Source: Pseudohongiella sp.
GTDB lineage: Bacteria > Pseudomonadota > Gammaproteobacteria > Pseudomonadales > Pseudohongiellaceae
NCBI RefSeq assembly: GCF_011050365.1
Contig: NZ_DRFV01000006.1
Coordinates: 157,291 to 221,290, forward strand
DNA length: 64,000 nucleotides
Direction of reading: 5' to 3'
In this document: piece after piece, positions 7,056-15,525 of the stretch
How positions within the stretch are numbered: position 1 is the first letter of the stretch
How the letters are laid out: each line of letters opens with the position of its first letter
The notes under the pieces: generated by a model
What the model was told of the DNA's origin: nothing
The model's database searches: none
The model's input: only the letters and a program-made list of their open reading frames with translations
Made by a program: the position numbers and the translations under genes

Positions 7056-8057
7056 ATGAAAGCTGTAGGATACACAGACGGACCCCTGTTCGATTTCGAC
7101 GCCCCAACACCCGTGCCCGGTCCCCGTGATCTCCTGGTCGAGGTCAGTGCCATTGCCGTAAATCCCGTTGACACCAAAATCCGTGGACGCGTCAAACCGG
7201 AGGACGGCACGCCAAAGGTACTGGGCTGGGACGCGGTGGGCCGGGTGACTGCTGTTGGCGCCCAGGTCAAATCGTTTAAGGTCGGCGATCGTATCTGGTA
7301 TGCCGGTGACGTCAGTCGCGGTGGTTGTAACGCTCAGTTGCAGTGTGTTGATGAGCGCATTGCTGCTCTGGCTCCCACGTCGCTGAGTGATGCGGAAGCG
7401 GCAGCATTGCCGTTGACCACCATTACGGCCTGGGAAATGTTGTTTGACCGGTTGCAGATACCGGGTGGTGACGAAGGTGCCGGCCGGGTATTGCTGATTG
7501 TCGGTGCCAGCGGTGGTGTCGGTTCGATGCTGGTGCAGCTTGCCCGCCAGTTGACCCGTGCTACGGTTATCGCTACCGCGTCACGTCCGCAGAGCAAGGC
7601 CTGGGTAGAGCAACTGGGCGCCCATCATGTGCTGGACCACAGTCAATCATTGCAGGCACAGCTCGCGGGCACCGGTCTCGCTGACATAACCGATGCTGCC
7701 TGCGTTAACCGCACTGGTCAACACTATGCGGATATTGTCGCCATGATGCGCCCGCAGGGCCGCATTTGCCTGATTGATGACCCCATTGAGCCGCTGGATA
7801 TCAAGCTGATGAAGCAGAAAAGCCTGTCTCTGCACTGGGAGTTCATGTTCACACGACCGCTGTTTTCCACCGCAGACATGAGCGCTCAGCATGCGCTGTT
7901 ATCAGAGGTTGCGCAATTGATCGACAAGGGTTTGCTGCGAACCACACTGGGCGAGCATTTTGGCGTTGTCAATGCCGCCAATCTGGAACGCGCCCACGAC
8001 GCGATGAAAACTGAACATACCATCGGTAAGGTTGTCCTTGAGGGGTTTGACGCCTGA
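7056..8057 (+). CDS. Zinc-independent alcohol dehydrogenase/quinone oxidoreductase family protein
   Basis: 333 aa. ATG at 7056 is preferred (CAGGA upstream) over an in-frame GTG at 7023. GroES-like domain first (MKAVGYTD, VEVSAIAVNPVDTKIRG), then a Rossmann domain with GASGGVGSMLVQLARQL near residue 155. The structural-zinc Cys cluster of true alcohol dehydrogenases is absent. It therefore fits the ZADH/quinone oxidoreductase group, which reduces quinones or enones with NADPH in the cytoplasm. First gene of a co-directional trio: 43 bases to the next gene, then 21 bases to the third. Confidence 0.85.
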   Translation: MKAVGYTDGPLFDFDAPTPVPGPRDLLVEVSAIAVNPVDTKIRGRVKPEDGTPKVLGWDAVGRVTAVGAQVKSFKVGDRIWYAGDVSRGGCNAQLQCVDERIAALAPTSLSDAEAAALPLTTITAWEMLFDRLQIPGGDEGAGRVLLIVGASGGVGSMLVQLARQLTRATVIATASRPQSKAWVEQLGAHHVLDHSQSLQAQLAGTGLADITDAACVNRTGQHYADIVAMMRPQGRICLIDDPIEPLDIKLMKQKSLSLHWEFMFTRPLFSTADMSAQHALLSEVAQLIDKGLLRTTLGEHFGVVNAANLERAHDAMKTEHTIGKVVLEGFDA

Positions 8058-8100
8058 CAACTGCCTGTCTGACAATTTCTTTACTGTTCCCGGAGCCTAC

Positions 8101-9057
8101 ATGTCCCGATTGCCACCTGTATTAGAGAATCTGCCATTTCCCGTTGTCGGATCACCGCTGTTTATCATCAGCAACCCGAAGCTGGTCATTGCCCAGTGTA
8201 TTGCCGGCGTGGTCGGTTCCATGCCGGCGCTGAATGCACGCCCGGCAGAGCAGCTGGAGGACTGGCTGGCAGAAATTACCGAAACGCTGGATGCTTATAA
8301 CAAAGCCAACCCGGACAAGCCCGCAGCGCCGTTTGCCATCAATCAGATTGTGCATCGCAGCAATGACCGCCTGGATCATGATATGGCGCTGTGTGAAAAG
8401 TACAAAGTGCCTATCATCATCACCAGCCTGGGTGCGCGTGAGGACGTCAACAAGGCGGTACAGGCCTGGGGCGGCATTGTGCTGCATGATGTTATCAATA
8501 ACGTGTTTGCTCACAAGGCCATCGACAAGGGGGCTGACGGCCTTATTTGTGTGGCAGCAGGCGCCGGTGGGCATGCCAGCGTCAAAAGCCCGTTTGCCAT
8601 GGTGCAGGAGATCCGCGAATGGTTTGACGGACCTTTGCTGCTGGCCGGCTCCATTGCCACCGGCAATGCCATTCTGGCGGCGCAGGCCATGGGGGCAGAC
8701 ATGGCCTATATCGGTTCGCCGTTTATCGCCACGGATGAAGCCCGGGCGGTGGACGGTTACAAAAACATGATCGTAGAGAGCAATTCAGACGATATTGTGT
8801 ACAGCAATTTCTACACGGGTATCCATGGCAACTATCTGAAGGGCAGTATCCGTAACGCCGGCATGGACCCCGATAATTTACCTGAATCTGACCCCAGCAA
8901 AATGAACTTTGGTGACGGTGGCGAAAAACGTGCGTGGCGTGATATCTGGGGCTGCGGCCAGGGTATCGGCGCCATTCGTGAGGTTGTGCCAACGGCAACC
9001 CTGGTCGCGCGCCTGAGGCGTGAATATGACGAAGCCAAAAGTCGCCTGTGTCAGTAA
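8101..9057 (+). CDS. Nitronate monooxygenase family (2-nitropropane dioxygenase-like) flavoprotein
   Basis: 318 aa, starting MSRLPPVLE at 8101; an upstream in-frame start at 8032 would overlap the previous gene. TIM-barrel FMN enzyme family: VVGSPLFIISNPKL at the N-terminus, VAAGAGGHASVKSPFAM as the phosphate/active-site loop with the conserved His, AGSIATGNAILAAQAMGADMAYIGSPFIAT for the FMN phosphate site. Family members oxidise alkyl nitronates to carbonyl compounds and nitrite, but many homologues have other roles (enoyl-ACP reductase FabK, detoxification). It is followed after 21 bases by a second FMN barrel enzyme, so a shared pathway is likely. Confidence 0.82.
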   Translation: MSRLPPVLENLPFPVVGSPLFIISNPKLVIAQCIAGVVGSMPALNARPAEQLEDWLAEITETLDAYNKANPDKPAAPFAINQIVHRSNDRLDHDMALCEKYKVPIIITSLGAREDVNKAVQAWGGIVLHDVINNVFAHKAIDKGADGLICVAAGAGGHASVKSPFAMVQEIREWFDGPLLLAGSIATGNAILAAQAMGADMAYIGSPFIATDEARAVDGYKNMIVESNSDDIVYSNFYTGIHGNYLKGSIRNAGMDPDNLPESDPSKMNFGDGGEKRAWRDIWGCGQGIGAIREVVPTATLVARLRREYDEAKSRLCQ

Positions 9058-9078
9058 CGACGTGTCCGGAGTAATCAG

Positions 9079-10698
9079 ATGACGGCGGCGGTTCGATTCT
9101 TTTGGCTCTTTGTGGCGCTGATGTTGCCACTGAGCTTTTATCTTCTGGTTGATGCAACGCAGTGGGCTGTGGCACCGGTTAGTCTGGCACAACAACCCTG
9201 GCCACTGTTGCTGTTCCTTGTTGTTGTAGTATTTACTGCCACCGGTCTGTATGACCTGTTTATTGCTGACAGCAATCTACGTAAAAACTATCCGGTATTC
9301 GCCAATATCCGTTTCATGCTGGAGGGCATTCGTCCGGAGATCCGTCAGTATTTTATAGCAGACAACCTGGAGGAAGCGCCGTTTAACCGGGAAACCCGGG
9401 ATCTGATTTATCGCCGCGCCAAGCAGCTTGATGATACCTTGCCGTTTGGCACGGAACGGGACATTCTTGCCCAAGGTTACCTCTGTATTTTCCACTCCAT
9501 CAATGCCAGGCACATCAATCCCGAGCATGTCCGGGTCACGATTGGTGGTCCGGCGTGTCGCCAACCATACAGTTCAGCTTTGCTGAATGTTTCCGGTATG
9601 AGCTTTGGTGCGCTCAGCAACAATGCCATCAGCGCGCTCAACAAGGGCGCAAAGCTGGGAGGTTTTTCCCATAACACCGGGGAGGGTGGTATCAGTCCTT
9701 ACCATTTGACGTATGGCGGTGATCTGGTCTGGCAGATTGGCACTGGCTATTTTGGTTGCCGGCATGCTGACGGGAGTTTCAGTGACGAGGCATTTCGCCG
9801 GACGGCCGCCAACGAAGTCGTCAAGATGATCGAGATAAAGTTGTCCCAGGGTGCCAAGCCATCTCATGGTGGCGTGCTGCCAGGGGCCAAGGTGAGTCCG
9901 GAAATTGCCGCGATCCGGTTGGTGGAGGTTGGCGAAACCGTGTATTCACCGGCGTCACATCCTGAATTTGATACCCCGCGCGGATTGCTTGAGTTTGTGC
10001 AGCGCCTGCGCGACCTGAGCGATGGCAAACCTGTCGGATTCAAGCTGTGTATTGGCAAGAAATCCGAGTTTATGGCGATAGTCAAAGCCATGGTTGAAAC
10101 CGGTATATTGCCAGATTTTATCAATATCGATGGGGCAGAGGGGGGCACTGGTGCCGCGCCGATGGAATTTTCCAACCGGCTGGGTATGCCGGCGCTGGAG
10201 GCTACCTACTTTGTAGAGCAGGTGCTGAAAGGCGCCGGATTGCGGCAAGATATAAAATTGATTGCAGCAGGTAAGACCGCCAGTGGTTTTGATATCCTGG
10301 CCAAAGTGGCGTTGGGGGCAGATGTTGTTAATTCCGGGCGGGCTATGATGCTTGCGCTGGGGTGTATTCAGTCCAAGTCCTGCAACACCAATAAATGCCC
10401 TACCGGGGTGGCAACGCAGGATCCCTCACGCGCCAAGGCGGTCAACGTGGCGCTGCGTGCTGTGCGCGTGAGGAATTATCAGGCGGGTACGGTATCCGCC
10501 TTCCTGGAGTTGTGCGGTGCCCTGGGTTACGAATATCCGGGACAGTTGAAACCGTCGGACCTGCATCAACGCACGGAAAAGGGACTTCGTCACTTTGATC
10601 AGATATACACGCCGTTGTCACATGAACAGTTGATTGTGGGCCGTGTTCCTGAAGCCTATGAGGACGACTGGCACAAGGCTCGCGCTGATCGGTTTTGA
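9079..10698 (+). CDS. Membrane-anchored FMN-binding glutamate synthase family protein
   Basis: 539 aa. Two hydrophobic helices at about 8-29 and 38-62, then the glutamate synthase FMN/synthase domain: SFGALSNNAISALNKGA, GGISPYHL, KPSHGGVLPGAKV and IDGAEGGTGAAP. A CxxxxxCxxxxC cluster (GCIQSKSCNTNKCPTGVAT, about residue 430) matches the 3Fe-4S ligands of GltB. There is no glutaminase domain and no beta-subunit domain, so ammonia or another nitrogen donor would be needed if it makes glutamate. These stand-alone proteins are widespread and mostly uncharacterised. Last gene of the trio, followed by a terminator-like hairpin. Confidence 0.85.
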   Translation: MTAAVRFFWLFVALMLPLSFYLLVDATQWAVAPVSLAQQPWPLLLFLVVVVFTATGLYDLFIADSNLRKNYPVFANIRFMLEGIRPEIRQYFIADNLEEAPFNRETRDLIYRRAKQLDDTLPFGTERDILAQGYLCIFHSINARHINPEHVRVTIGGPACRQPYSSALLNVSGMSFGALSNNAISALNKGAKLGGFSHNTGEGGISPYHLTYGGDLVWQIGTGYFGCRHADGSFSDEAFRRTAANEVVKMIEIKLSQGAKPSHGGVLPGAKVSPEIAAIRLVEVGETVYSPASHPEFDTPRGLLEFVQRLRDLSDGKPVGFKLCIGKKSEFMAIVKAMVETGILPDFINIDGAEGGTGAAPMEFSNRLGMPALEATYFVEQVLKGAGLRQDIKLIAAGKTASGFDILAKVALGADVVNSGRAMMLALGCIQSKSCNTNKCPTGVATQDPSRAKAVNVALRAVRVRNYQAGTVSAFLELCGALGYEYPGQLKPSDLHQRTEKGLRHFDQIYTPLSHEQLIVGRVPEAYEDDWHKARADRF

Positions 10699-11008
10699 CA
10701 TCCATGATGCGCTTGTGATTTGTCATGTCAAAAAAAGTCACAAATAAAGCTTCCGGTAGAAAACAGGCCTGTCTGCGAATTACCGAAAATCGCTCCAGGC
10801 CTTTTGTGTAAAGGCTCAATTGCAACAGCGCAACACAATGAAATGATTTAAACGTGCATGAACCCTGCAGTAACTACAGTTCCCCGTCCCCCTCATGTGA
10901 TTTCCAAACTTCCCTGCTTGCCAGATAAGTCTTAGAATCTCGCCGCGCCGGATATACAACAGCGCCGGATCGCATTATTTGCCAGCAAAGACATACTGGG
11001 GAGAACCG
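10699..11008. other. Intergenic region before the first TonB receptor
   Basis: 310 bases. It begins with a 9-bp inverted repeat overlapping the previous stop codon (TTTTGACAT 10693-10701, ATGTCAAAA 10725-10733), then the terminator-like hairpin at 10765-10805. The rest is AT-rich leader ending in GGGGAG before the ATG at 11009. No convincing promoter boxes with normal spacing. Confidence 0.5.
10765..10805 (+). terminator. Probable terminator of the oxidoreductase operon
   Basis: AGGCCTG (10765-10771) pairs with CAGGCCT (10796-10802); an inner GCGA/TCGC (10775-10778, 10790-10793) continues the stem, and four T follow (10802-10805). Imperfect but well placed 67 bases after the stop. Confidence 0.5.
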
Positions 11009-13885
11009 ATGTCAACTATCTATAATAATTTCAAGCGCAGCAAAAAAGGTGCCTTTTCTAACCTTATTTCTGCATGTATTGCTTCGTCACTTGTGCTGCC
11101 TGTTCTGGCAGTTGCACAGTCAGACGCACCGGAACTTGAGGAAGTTGTGGTAACTGGCTCTTATATTAGAAACAGTGCTTTTGCAGGCGCCTCGCCTGTG
11201 GATACAGTGAGCCAGGCAGATCTTCTGGAGTCAGGTGCACCTGCAATGGGACAATATATCCGGGACCTGCCATACACCCAAAATACGGATGTTGTTGCCA
11301 ATGTCAATTCAACTCAGAACGGTCAGCAGGATTCCAATGCTGCCCGGTTCAATCTGCGTGGTCTTGGCGTTAACAGCACCCTGACGCTGGTTGACGGCAC
11401 CCGCTCGGTCAATGACGGTGCCGTAGCATCGCTGTTACCTGACATTGCGATGAGCCGTCTGGAGGTTGTACTGGATGGCGGTTCAGCCCTGTATGGCTCG
11501 GATGCAGTGGCCGGGGTGGTTAACCTGATCCCGATGAAAGAGTTCGACGGGGTACGTGTGCGTGCCTACTACCAGCAGGATCAGGATCGCACATTTGAGG
11601 AGCCAAAACTGGCCATGCTGTTCGGTCGCTCTTTTGATAACAATATCAACTGGGTTGCCGCGCTTGAGGCGTCCAAGAAATCATCTGTGCTGCGCCACGA
11701 GCGTCCGCGATATCTGGATTTTGACATCTCCGAATCGTCCTCGGGTAACCCGGGCGTTTTCCAGCGCGCTGCGGGCGGTATCGGTGATGGTGGTACCGGC
11801 GGCCTGTTACGTGATCCGGCCTGCGGCACTTACAACGAAGGCTTCGAAGACAAAACTGTCTCCGGTGCTTATCCCAGTGGTCAGCCCCTGGGTTCGACAA
11901 CCTGTCTGTTCCACTACGGGCCACAGCACGATTATGCCCGTGGCAATGTCGACTATACTTTCTTCAACAACCTGACCTGGGATGCCAGCGACTGGTTGCA
12001 GTTTGAGTTGCAGTCCAGCTACAACTACCGTGAATCGCGCTACAACACATCGTCGAGCCTGTCACAAAGCACCAATAACCAGTTCGCCCTGCTGGTGCCG
12101 GGTGATCATCCGGCTAACCCTTTTGGCTTTGATGTGGTGCCGCGCAACTGGCGTCCGTTTACCGGTACCCAGGCGACTCAGCCTTCTTTCCTGGAAGATG
12201 ATGGTCGTGAAGTGCAGGATTACCGCTACTACACCAACAGCAATAAACTCAGTGCCCGTTACGATATGACGGACACCTGGACGGGCTACACCTATTACAC
12301 CATTCAGGAAACACGTCGCAGTGTGGAAACCCGTACGCTGCTGCTGCCTAGATTGCAGGCCGCGCTGGCAGGCGAGGGTGGTGTCGACGGTAACGGCTGG
12401 TTCAACCCCTTCGGTTCGGCCGATCCGCGTTCACCCGATTATGTTGAAGGCGTGACCAGCAACAGCCAGGCGCTGGTTGACTGGATGTATGACGAGCGTA
12501 ATCAGCGCGAGGTCAGCCGCAACAACCTCGAGATTTTCGAGACTATGGCGACCGGTGAAGTCTTCCAGACCCCGTGGGGAGCTGCGCAGATGGCAGCCGG
12601 CTATCAGCGTCGTGAGGCCCGGGTGCGTGAGCGTCCGAACCCCTTTTCTGTCATTGGCCAGAACTACAACAGCTCCATTACTGAAGCGCCGCCAGTAGCA
12701 ACGGACTATGACGATCGCGTAAACGCGTACTTTGTTGAGTTCGAAACCCCGCTTTACGAAACTGTCAGCCTGCAGCTTGCTGCGCGCCATGAGTCGTTTG
12801 TGGATCAGAATCTGAATACCACCACGCCCAAGGTCGCACTGCGCTGGGAAGTATTGCCGGAACTGGCATTGCGAGCGTCATGGGGCGAAAGTTTCCTGGC
12901 TCCGGCACCGGGTGCTGACCGTCCTTTCAACCCCAATGAGGGCTGTGGTGAAGTATTCTCAGGCAATGATCCGGTTACCGGTGGTACGCTTGCGGGTGCT
13001 ACCAGCTGTGCCTCGGGCAACCCAGACATACGTCCTGAAACCTCCGAGATCCGTAACCTGGGTCTGACCTGGGAGCCGCTGAATGAGTTGAGCCTGAGCC
13101 TTGACTATCAGCGTATCGACTATGAGGACCGAATCCGCGACCTGAGTACAGTGGATGCGGTGCAGTTGCAATTTGCGGAACTGTTGTCTGCCATTGGTTC
13201 AACCCCGGCGGCGTATGATTCGACACCTGGCTCTGCAACCCGCCAGGCCGCCAATGCCTGGCTGGCAACTCAGCAGGGGCAGTTGACTGGACCGGGCGTG
13301 CAGCGCAACCCGGACAATCAGCAGGTGGTGAAAACCATCCGTAACTCAGCCAATATCGCAGAGGTCATGATTGATCTGGTGGATGCCAAGGCTCGTTACT
13401 CGATTCCCACCAATGATCTGGGCACCTTTGTAACCACCTTGGGTGCATCATACTTCCTGAAGTATGAGTACACCGACCTGTTTGGTGTGGTTCGCGACGC
13501 CCGTGGTCGCCAGAACGGCGACAGTGGTATCGTGCCGCCCATGCCAAAAATGAAAGCGAACTTGCGCCTGAACTGGTTCAAAGACAATCACAGTGCCTCA
13601 ATGTCTGCTAACTATCAGCACAATGTGACTACCGACGGTTCGTTCTTTGCGTACACGACAGGTTACAAGGCTGCGCGTACCATTGATGCGCAGACACTGG
13701 TCAATACGCAGTATTCGTATATCTTTGATGATGTATACGACAGCGAGCTGACATTGAGTCTGGGTATTACCAACCTGTTCGATCAGCGCGCTCAGCGTTT
13801 GCCGCAACTGGGTGGCTTTGAAAGCCGCTTGCAGACGCCTTGGGGTCGGCAGTTCTGGCTAAGCCTGGATTGGCAGCCGTTCTAA
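11009..13885 (+). CDS. TonB-dependent outer-membrane receptor (paralogue A)
   Basis: 958 aa from the ATG at 11009, which has GGGGAG six bases upstream; the TTG at 10979 is rejected. Signal peptide about 1-36 (long, charged, ends VLAVAQS). TonB box region ELEEVVVTGS, then the plug with FNLRGLGVNSTLTLVDGTRS and LEVVLDGGSALYGSDAVAGVVNLI. The C-terminal barrel ends TPWGRQFWLSLDWQPF with the terminal Phe typical of BamA substrates. Energised import of a large or scarce substrate across the outer membrane; substrate unknown. It is strikingly similar to the receptor at 28152-31022 (same plug wording, same end), so the two are paralogues. A perfect hairpin follows the stop. Confidence 0.92.
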   Translation: MSTIYNNFKRSKKGAFSNLISACIASSLVLPVLAVAQSDAPELEEVVVTGSYIRNSAFAGASPVDTVSQADLLESGAPAMGQYIRDLPYTQNTDVVANVNSTQNGQQDSNAARFNLRGLGVNSTLTLVDGTRSVNDGAVASLLPDIAMSRLEVVLDGGSALYGSDAVAGVVNLIPMKEFDGVRVRAYYQQDQDRTFEEPKLAMLFGRSFDNNINWVAALEASKKSSVLRHERPRYLDFDISESSSGNPGVFQRAAGGIGDGGTGGLLRDPACGTYNEGFEDKTVSGAYPSGQPLGSTTCLFHYGPQHDYARGNVDYTFFNNLTWDASDWLQFELQSSYNYRESRYNTSSSLSQSTNNQFALLVPGDHPANPFGFDVVPRNWRPFTGTQATQPSFLEDDGREVQDYRYYTNSNKLSARYDMTDTWTGYTYYTIQETRRSVETRTLLLPRLQAALAGEGGVDGNGWFNPFGSADPRSPDYVEGVTSNSQALVDWMYDERNQREVSRNNLEIFETMATGEVFQTPWGAAQMAAGYQRREARVRERPNPFSVIGQNYNSSITEAPPVATDYDDRVNAYFVEFETPLYETVSLQLAARHESFVDQNLNTTTPKVALRWEVLPELALRASWGESFLAPAPGADRPFNPNEGCGEVFSGNDPVTGGTLAGATSCASGNPDIRPETSEIRNLGLTWEPLNELSLSLDYQRIDYEDRIRDLSTVDAVQLQFAELLSAIGSTPAAYDSTPGSATRQAANAWLATQQGQLTGPGVQRNPDNQQVVKTIRNSANIAEVMIDLVDAKARYSIPTNDLGTFVTTLGASYFLKYEYTDLFGVVRDARGRQNGDSGIVPPMPKMKANLRLNWFKDNHSASMSANYQHNVTTDGSFFAYTTGYKAARTIDAQTLVNTQYSYIFDDVYDSELTLSLGITNLFDQRAQRLPQLGGFESRLQTPWGRQFWLSLDWQPF

Positions 13886-13895
13886 GGAAGTGTCG

Positions 13896-13927
13896 CCATT
13901 GCAGGGTACTCAGTTACCCTGCAATGG
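13896..13927. terminator. Perfect 13-bp hairpin between convergent genes
   Basis: CCATTGCAGGGTA (13896-13908), loop CTCAGT, TACCCTGCAATGG (13915-13927). It lies between the receptor stop (13885) and the dehydratase stop (13956), so it can serve both. There is no long T run on either side; it may act as a 3' stabiliser or factor-assisted terminator. Confidence 0.55.
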
Positions 13928-13955
13928 TCTGTTAAAACCAGGGGCAACCTTTGCC

Positions 13956-14546
13956 TCAAAGTACGTACATCACTATCCAGTCAGCAATCAATGCTGGTTT
14001 GTCTTCCCCTTCAATCTCTATACTGACCGCGTGTCGCATCAGCACTTCCTGTGGGGATCTTTCCTGCGCGCTAAGCAAAGTGAAGCGGCCGCGAATACGT
14101 TTGCCAATCCGGATCGGATTGAGGAAGCGAACGCGATCCAGTCCATAGATGATGGACTGCCTGGTGCCCAGTATCTTCAGAGACCCCTGGGAGGCAAAAG
14201 TAGGTACCAGTGCCATGGTCAGCATGCCATGAGCGATAGTGCCATCGTAGCAGGTCTCTCGCGCTGAACGTTCCCTGTCGATGTGGATAAACTGGAAGTC
14301 ACCGGTGGCTTCGGCGAAACGATTGACACGCTTCTGGGTGACCTGGAACCATTTTGTTACGCCCACTTCTTTACCGATACTGAACTGCGCTGCTTCCAGG
14401 GTTACCCGCAAGGGCAGGATTTTGTCATCCTGAGTCAGGCAGGTTGTTTTTACATAATTGCGTAACTGTGATGCAGGCGTGATCGTTGCTGAATCGTTCA
14501 GATAATTACGCAGGTCCTGCAAATAATCCTGTTGTGGCATGGTCAT
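13956..14546 (-). CDS. MaoC-like (hot-dog fold) dehydratase
   Basis: 196 aa if it starts at the ATG at 14546 (MTMPQQDYLQD); a weak TTG start at 14591 is less likely and no strong ribosome site separates the choices. The MaoC domain covers about 60-190: WFQVTQKRVNRFAEATGDFQFIHIDRERSARE, then GTIAHGMLTMAL. The Asp and His of the GDxxxIHxD motif are the hydratase residues. Such proteins hydrate trans-2-enoyl-CoA or related thioesters in the cytoplasm. It is downstream of, and co-oriented with, the diheme cytochrome gene but 275 bases away, so probably separately transcribed. Confidence 0.83.
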   Translation of the reverse strand: MTMPQQDYLQDLRNYLNDSATITPASQLRNYVKTTCLTQDDKILPLRVTLEAAQFSIGKEVGVTKWFQVTQKRVNRFAEATGDFQFIHIDRERSARETCYDGTIAHGMLTMALVPTFASQGSLKILGTRQSIIYGLDRVRFLNPIRIGKRIRGRFTLLSAQERSPQEVLMRHAVSIEIEGEDKPALIADWIVMYVL

Positions 14547-14775
14547 GGTGGTTTCATTGTTATTGGTTTTATAGGGTGACGTCCGTAACAACAGTCACAC
14601 TTGAGTGACATGTTGCCAATTTTCGTCAACATTCGGAAATTATGGGGTAGAAAACCGATGACTGCAATACGGCGTGGAGACTTTCGACAGAGCAAATGTT
14701 CGTGCTCAAAATCGGGCACAAATACGCACCAGGAGTGTGCAGCGATGTGTATTTCCGGGGGTGTCAGGGTTGCCA

Positions 14776-14800
14776 GCGGATGAGGTAACTGCTCATCCGC
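14776..14800 (-). terminator. 9-bp hairpin downstream of the diheme cytochrome gene
   Basis: GCGGATGAG (14776-14784) and CTCATCCGC (14792-14800) around GTAACTG, 22 bases after the cytochrome stop on the minus strand. No U run follows, so factor-dependent termination or mRNA protection is more likely than intrinsic termination. Confidence 0.4.
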
Positions 14801-14821
14801 CGGCGGGGGAAAGAGACGGGA

Positions 14822-15454
14822 TTAACGGCCCAGCGTGTTGATATAACTGACGATGTCTTTCATCGCGGTCTGGTCAGGAATACCCTGAGACATCATGCCC
14901 ATTTGAGTACCGTAACGGTCCTGGGCATCGTAGCCACGATAGCCTTCCTTGAAATTGACCAGTTGGTTCATCAGGTACCAGTCGTTCTGCCCGGCCAGTG
15001 CCGGTGCATTCATGGCTTCGTTGCCTTTACCATCAGTGCCGTGACAGGACGCGCAGATTTGATACAGTTGTTGACCACGTGCCGCGTCGCCATCGGTGAT
15101 GGTGATTGGAGCCGGCTCATATTCCCAGGTGCCTGCCCACTCAATAATGTCGGTAATGCTGTCGTCGCTCAGGATTGCTGCCATGGGTTGCATTTCCTGA
15201 CCGGGAATATCTTCAGGGTGCGTGCCGCGCAGTCCATCACGGAATAATTCGAGTTGTCGCTTGAGGTACCAGGGTTCCATGCCCGCCAGTCGCGGTGCGT
15301 CAATACCCTGATTGCCCTGTCCGTCAGTGCCGTGACAGGTCAGACAGAATCGGTCACTGACTTCTACGCCGTCTACGGTTGCGGCCTGAGCGCCGAGGCT
15401 CATCACGGTTCCCAGCGCCAGACTAAACCAGAATCCTGCTTTTTGCTTGTTCAT
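14822..15454 (-). CDS. Secreted diheme cytochrome c (c4-like)
   Basis: 210 aa. Signal peptide about 1-25 (GAQAA). Two class I cytochrome modules in tandem: CLTCH at 37-41 and CASCH at 134-138, each followed by GTDGxGN and a downstream Met suitable as axial ligand (EMQPM about 88-91; QMGMM). The repeated LAGxxxWYLxxQL segment is characteristic of cytochrome c4 and related periplasmic electron carriers. It would pass electrons between the bc1 complex or dehydrogenases and terminal oxidases. It follows the TonB receptor gene in the same direction, but a strong terminator between them suggests its own promoter. Confidence 0.9.
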   Translation of the reverse strand: MNKQKAGFWFSLALGTVMSLGAQAATVDGVEVSDRFCLTCHGTDGQGNQGIDAPRLAGMEPWYLKRQLELFRDGLRGTHPEDIPGQEMQPMAAILSDDSITDIIEWAGTWEYEPAPITITDGDAARGQQLYQICASCHGTDGKGNEAMNAPALAGQNDWYLMNQLVNFKEGYRGYDAQDRYGTQMGMMSQGIPDQTAMKDIVSYINTLGR

Positions 15455-15471
15455 AGTTTTTATCTCTCGTT

Positions 15472-15500
15472 AAAAAAGGGACGGGGCGAACCCCGTCCCT
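15472..15500 (-). terminator. Intrinsic terminator of the 848-residue TonB receptor gene
   Basis: GGGACGGGG (15478-15486), loop CGAA, CCCCGTCCC (15491-15499); read on the minus strand the stem is followed by six U (A run 15472-15477). It lies 26 bases after the receptor stop and before the cytochrome start. Confidence 0.9.
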
Positions 15501-15525
15501 CTGATTTACCACCCTCTAACGATTG

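Noticed and set aside
14601..14783. 60-codon plus-strand open frame between dehydratase and cytochrome genes
   Set aside because: No ribosome site, Cys/Lys-rich random composition, crosses the hairpin at 14776.
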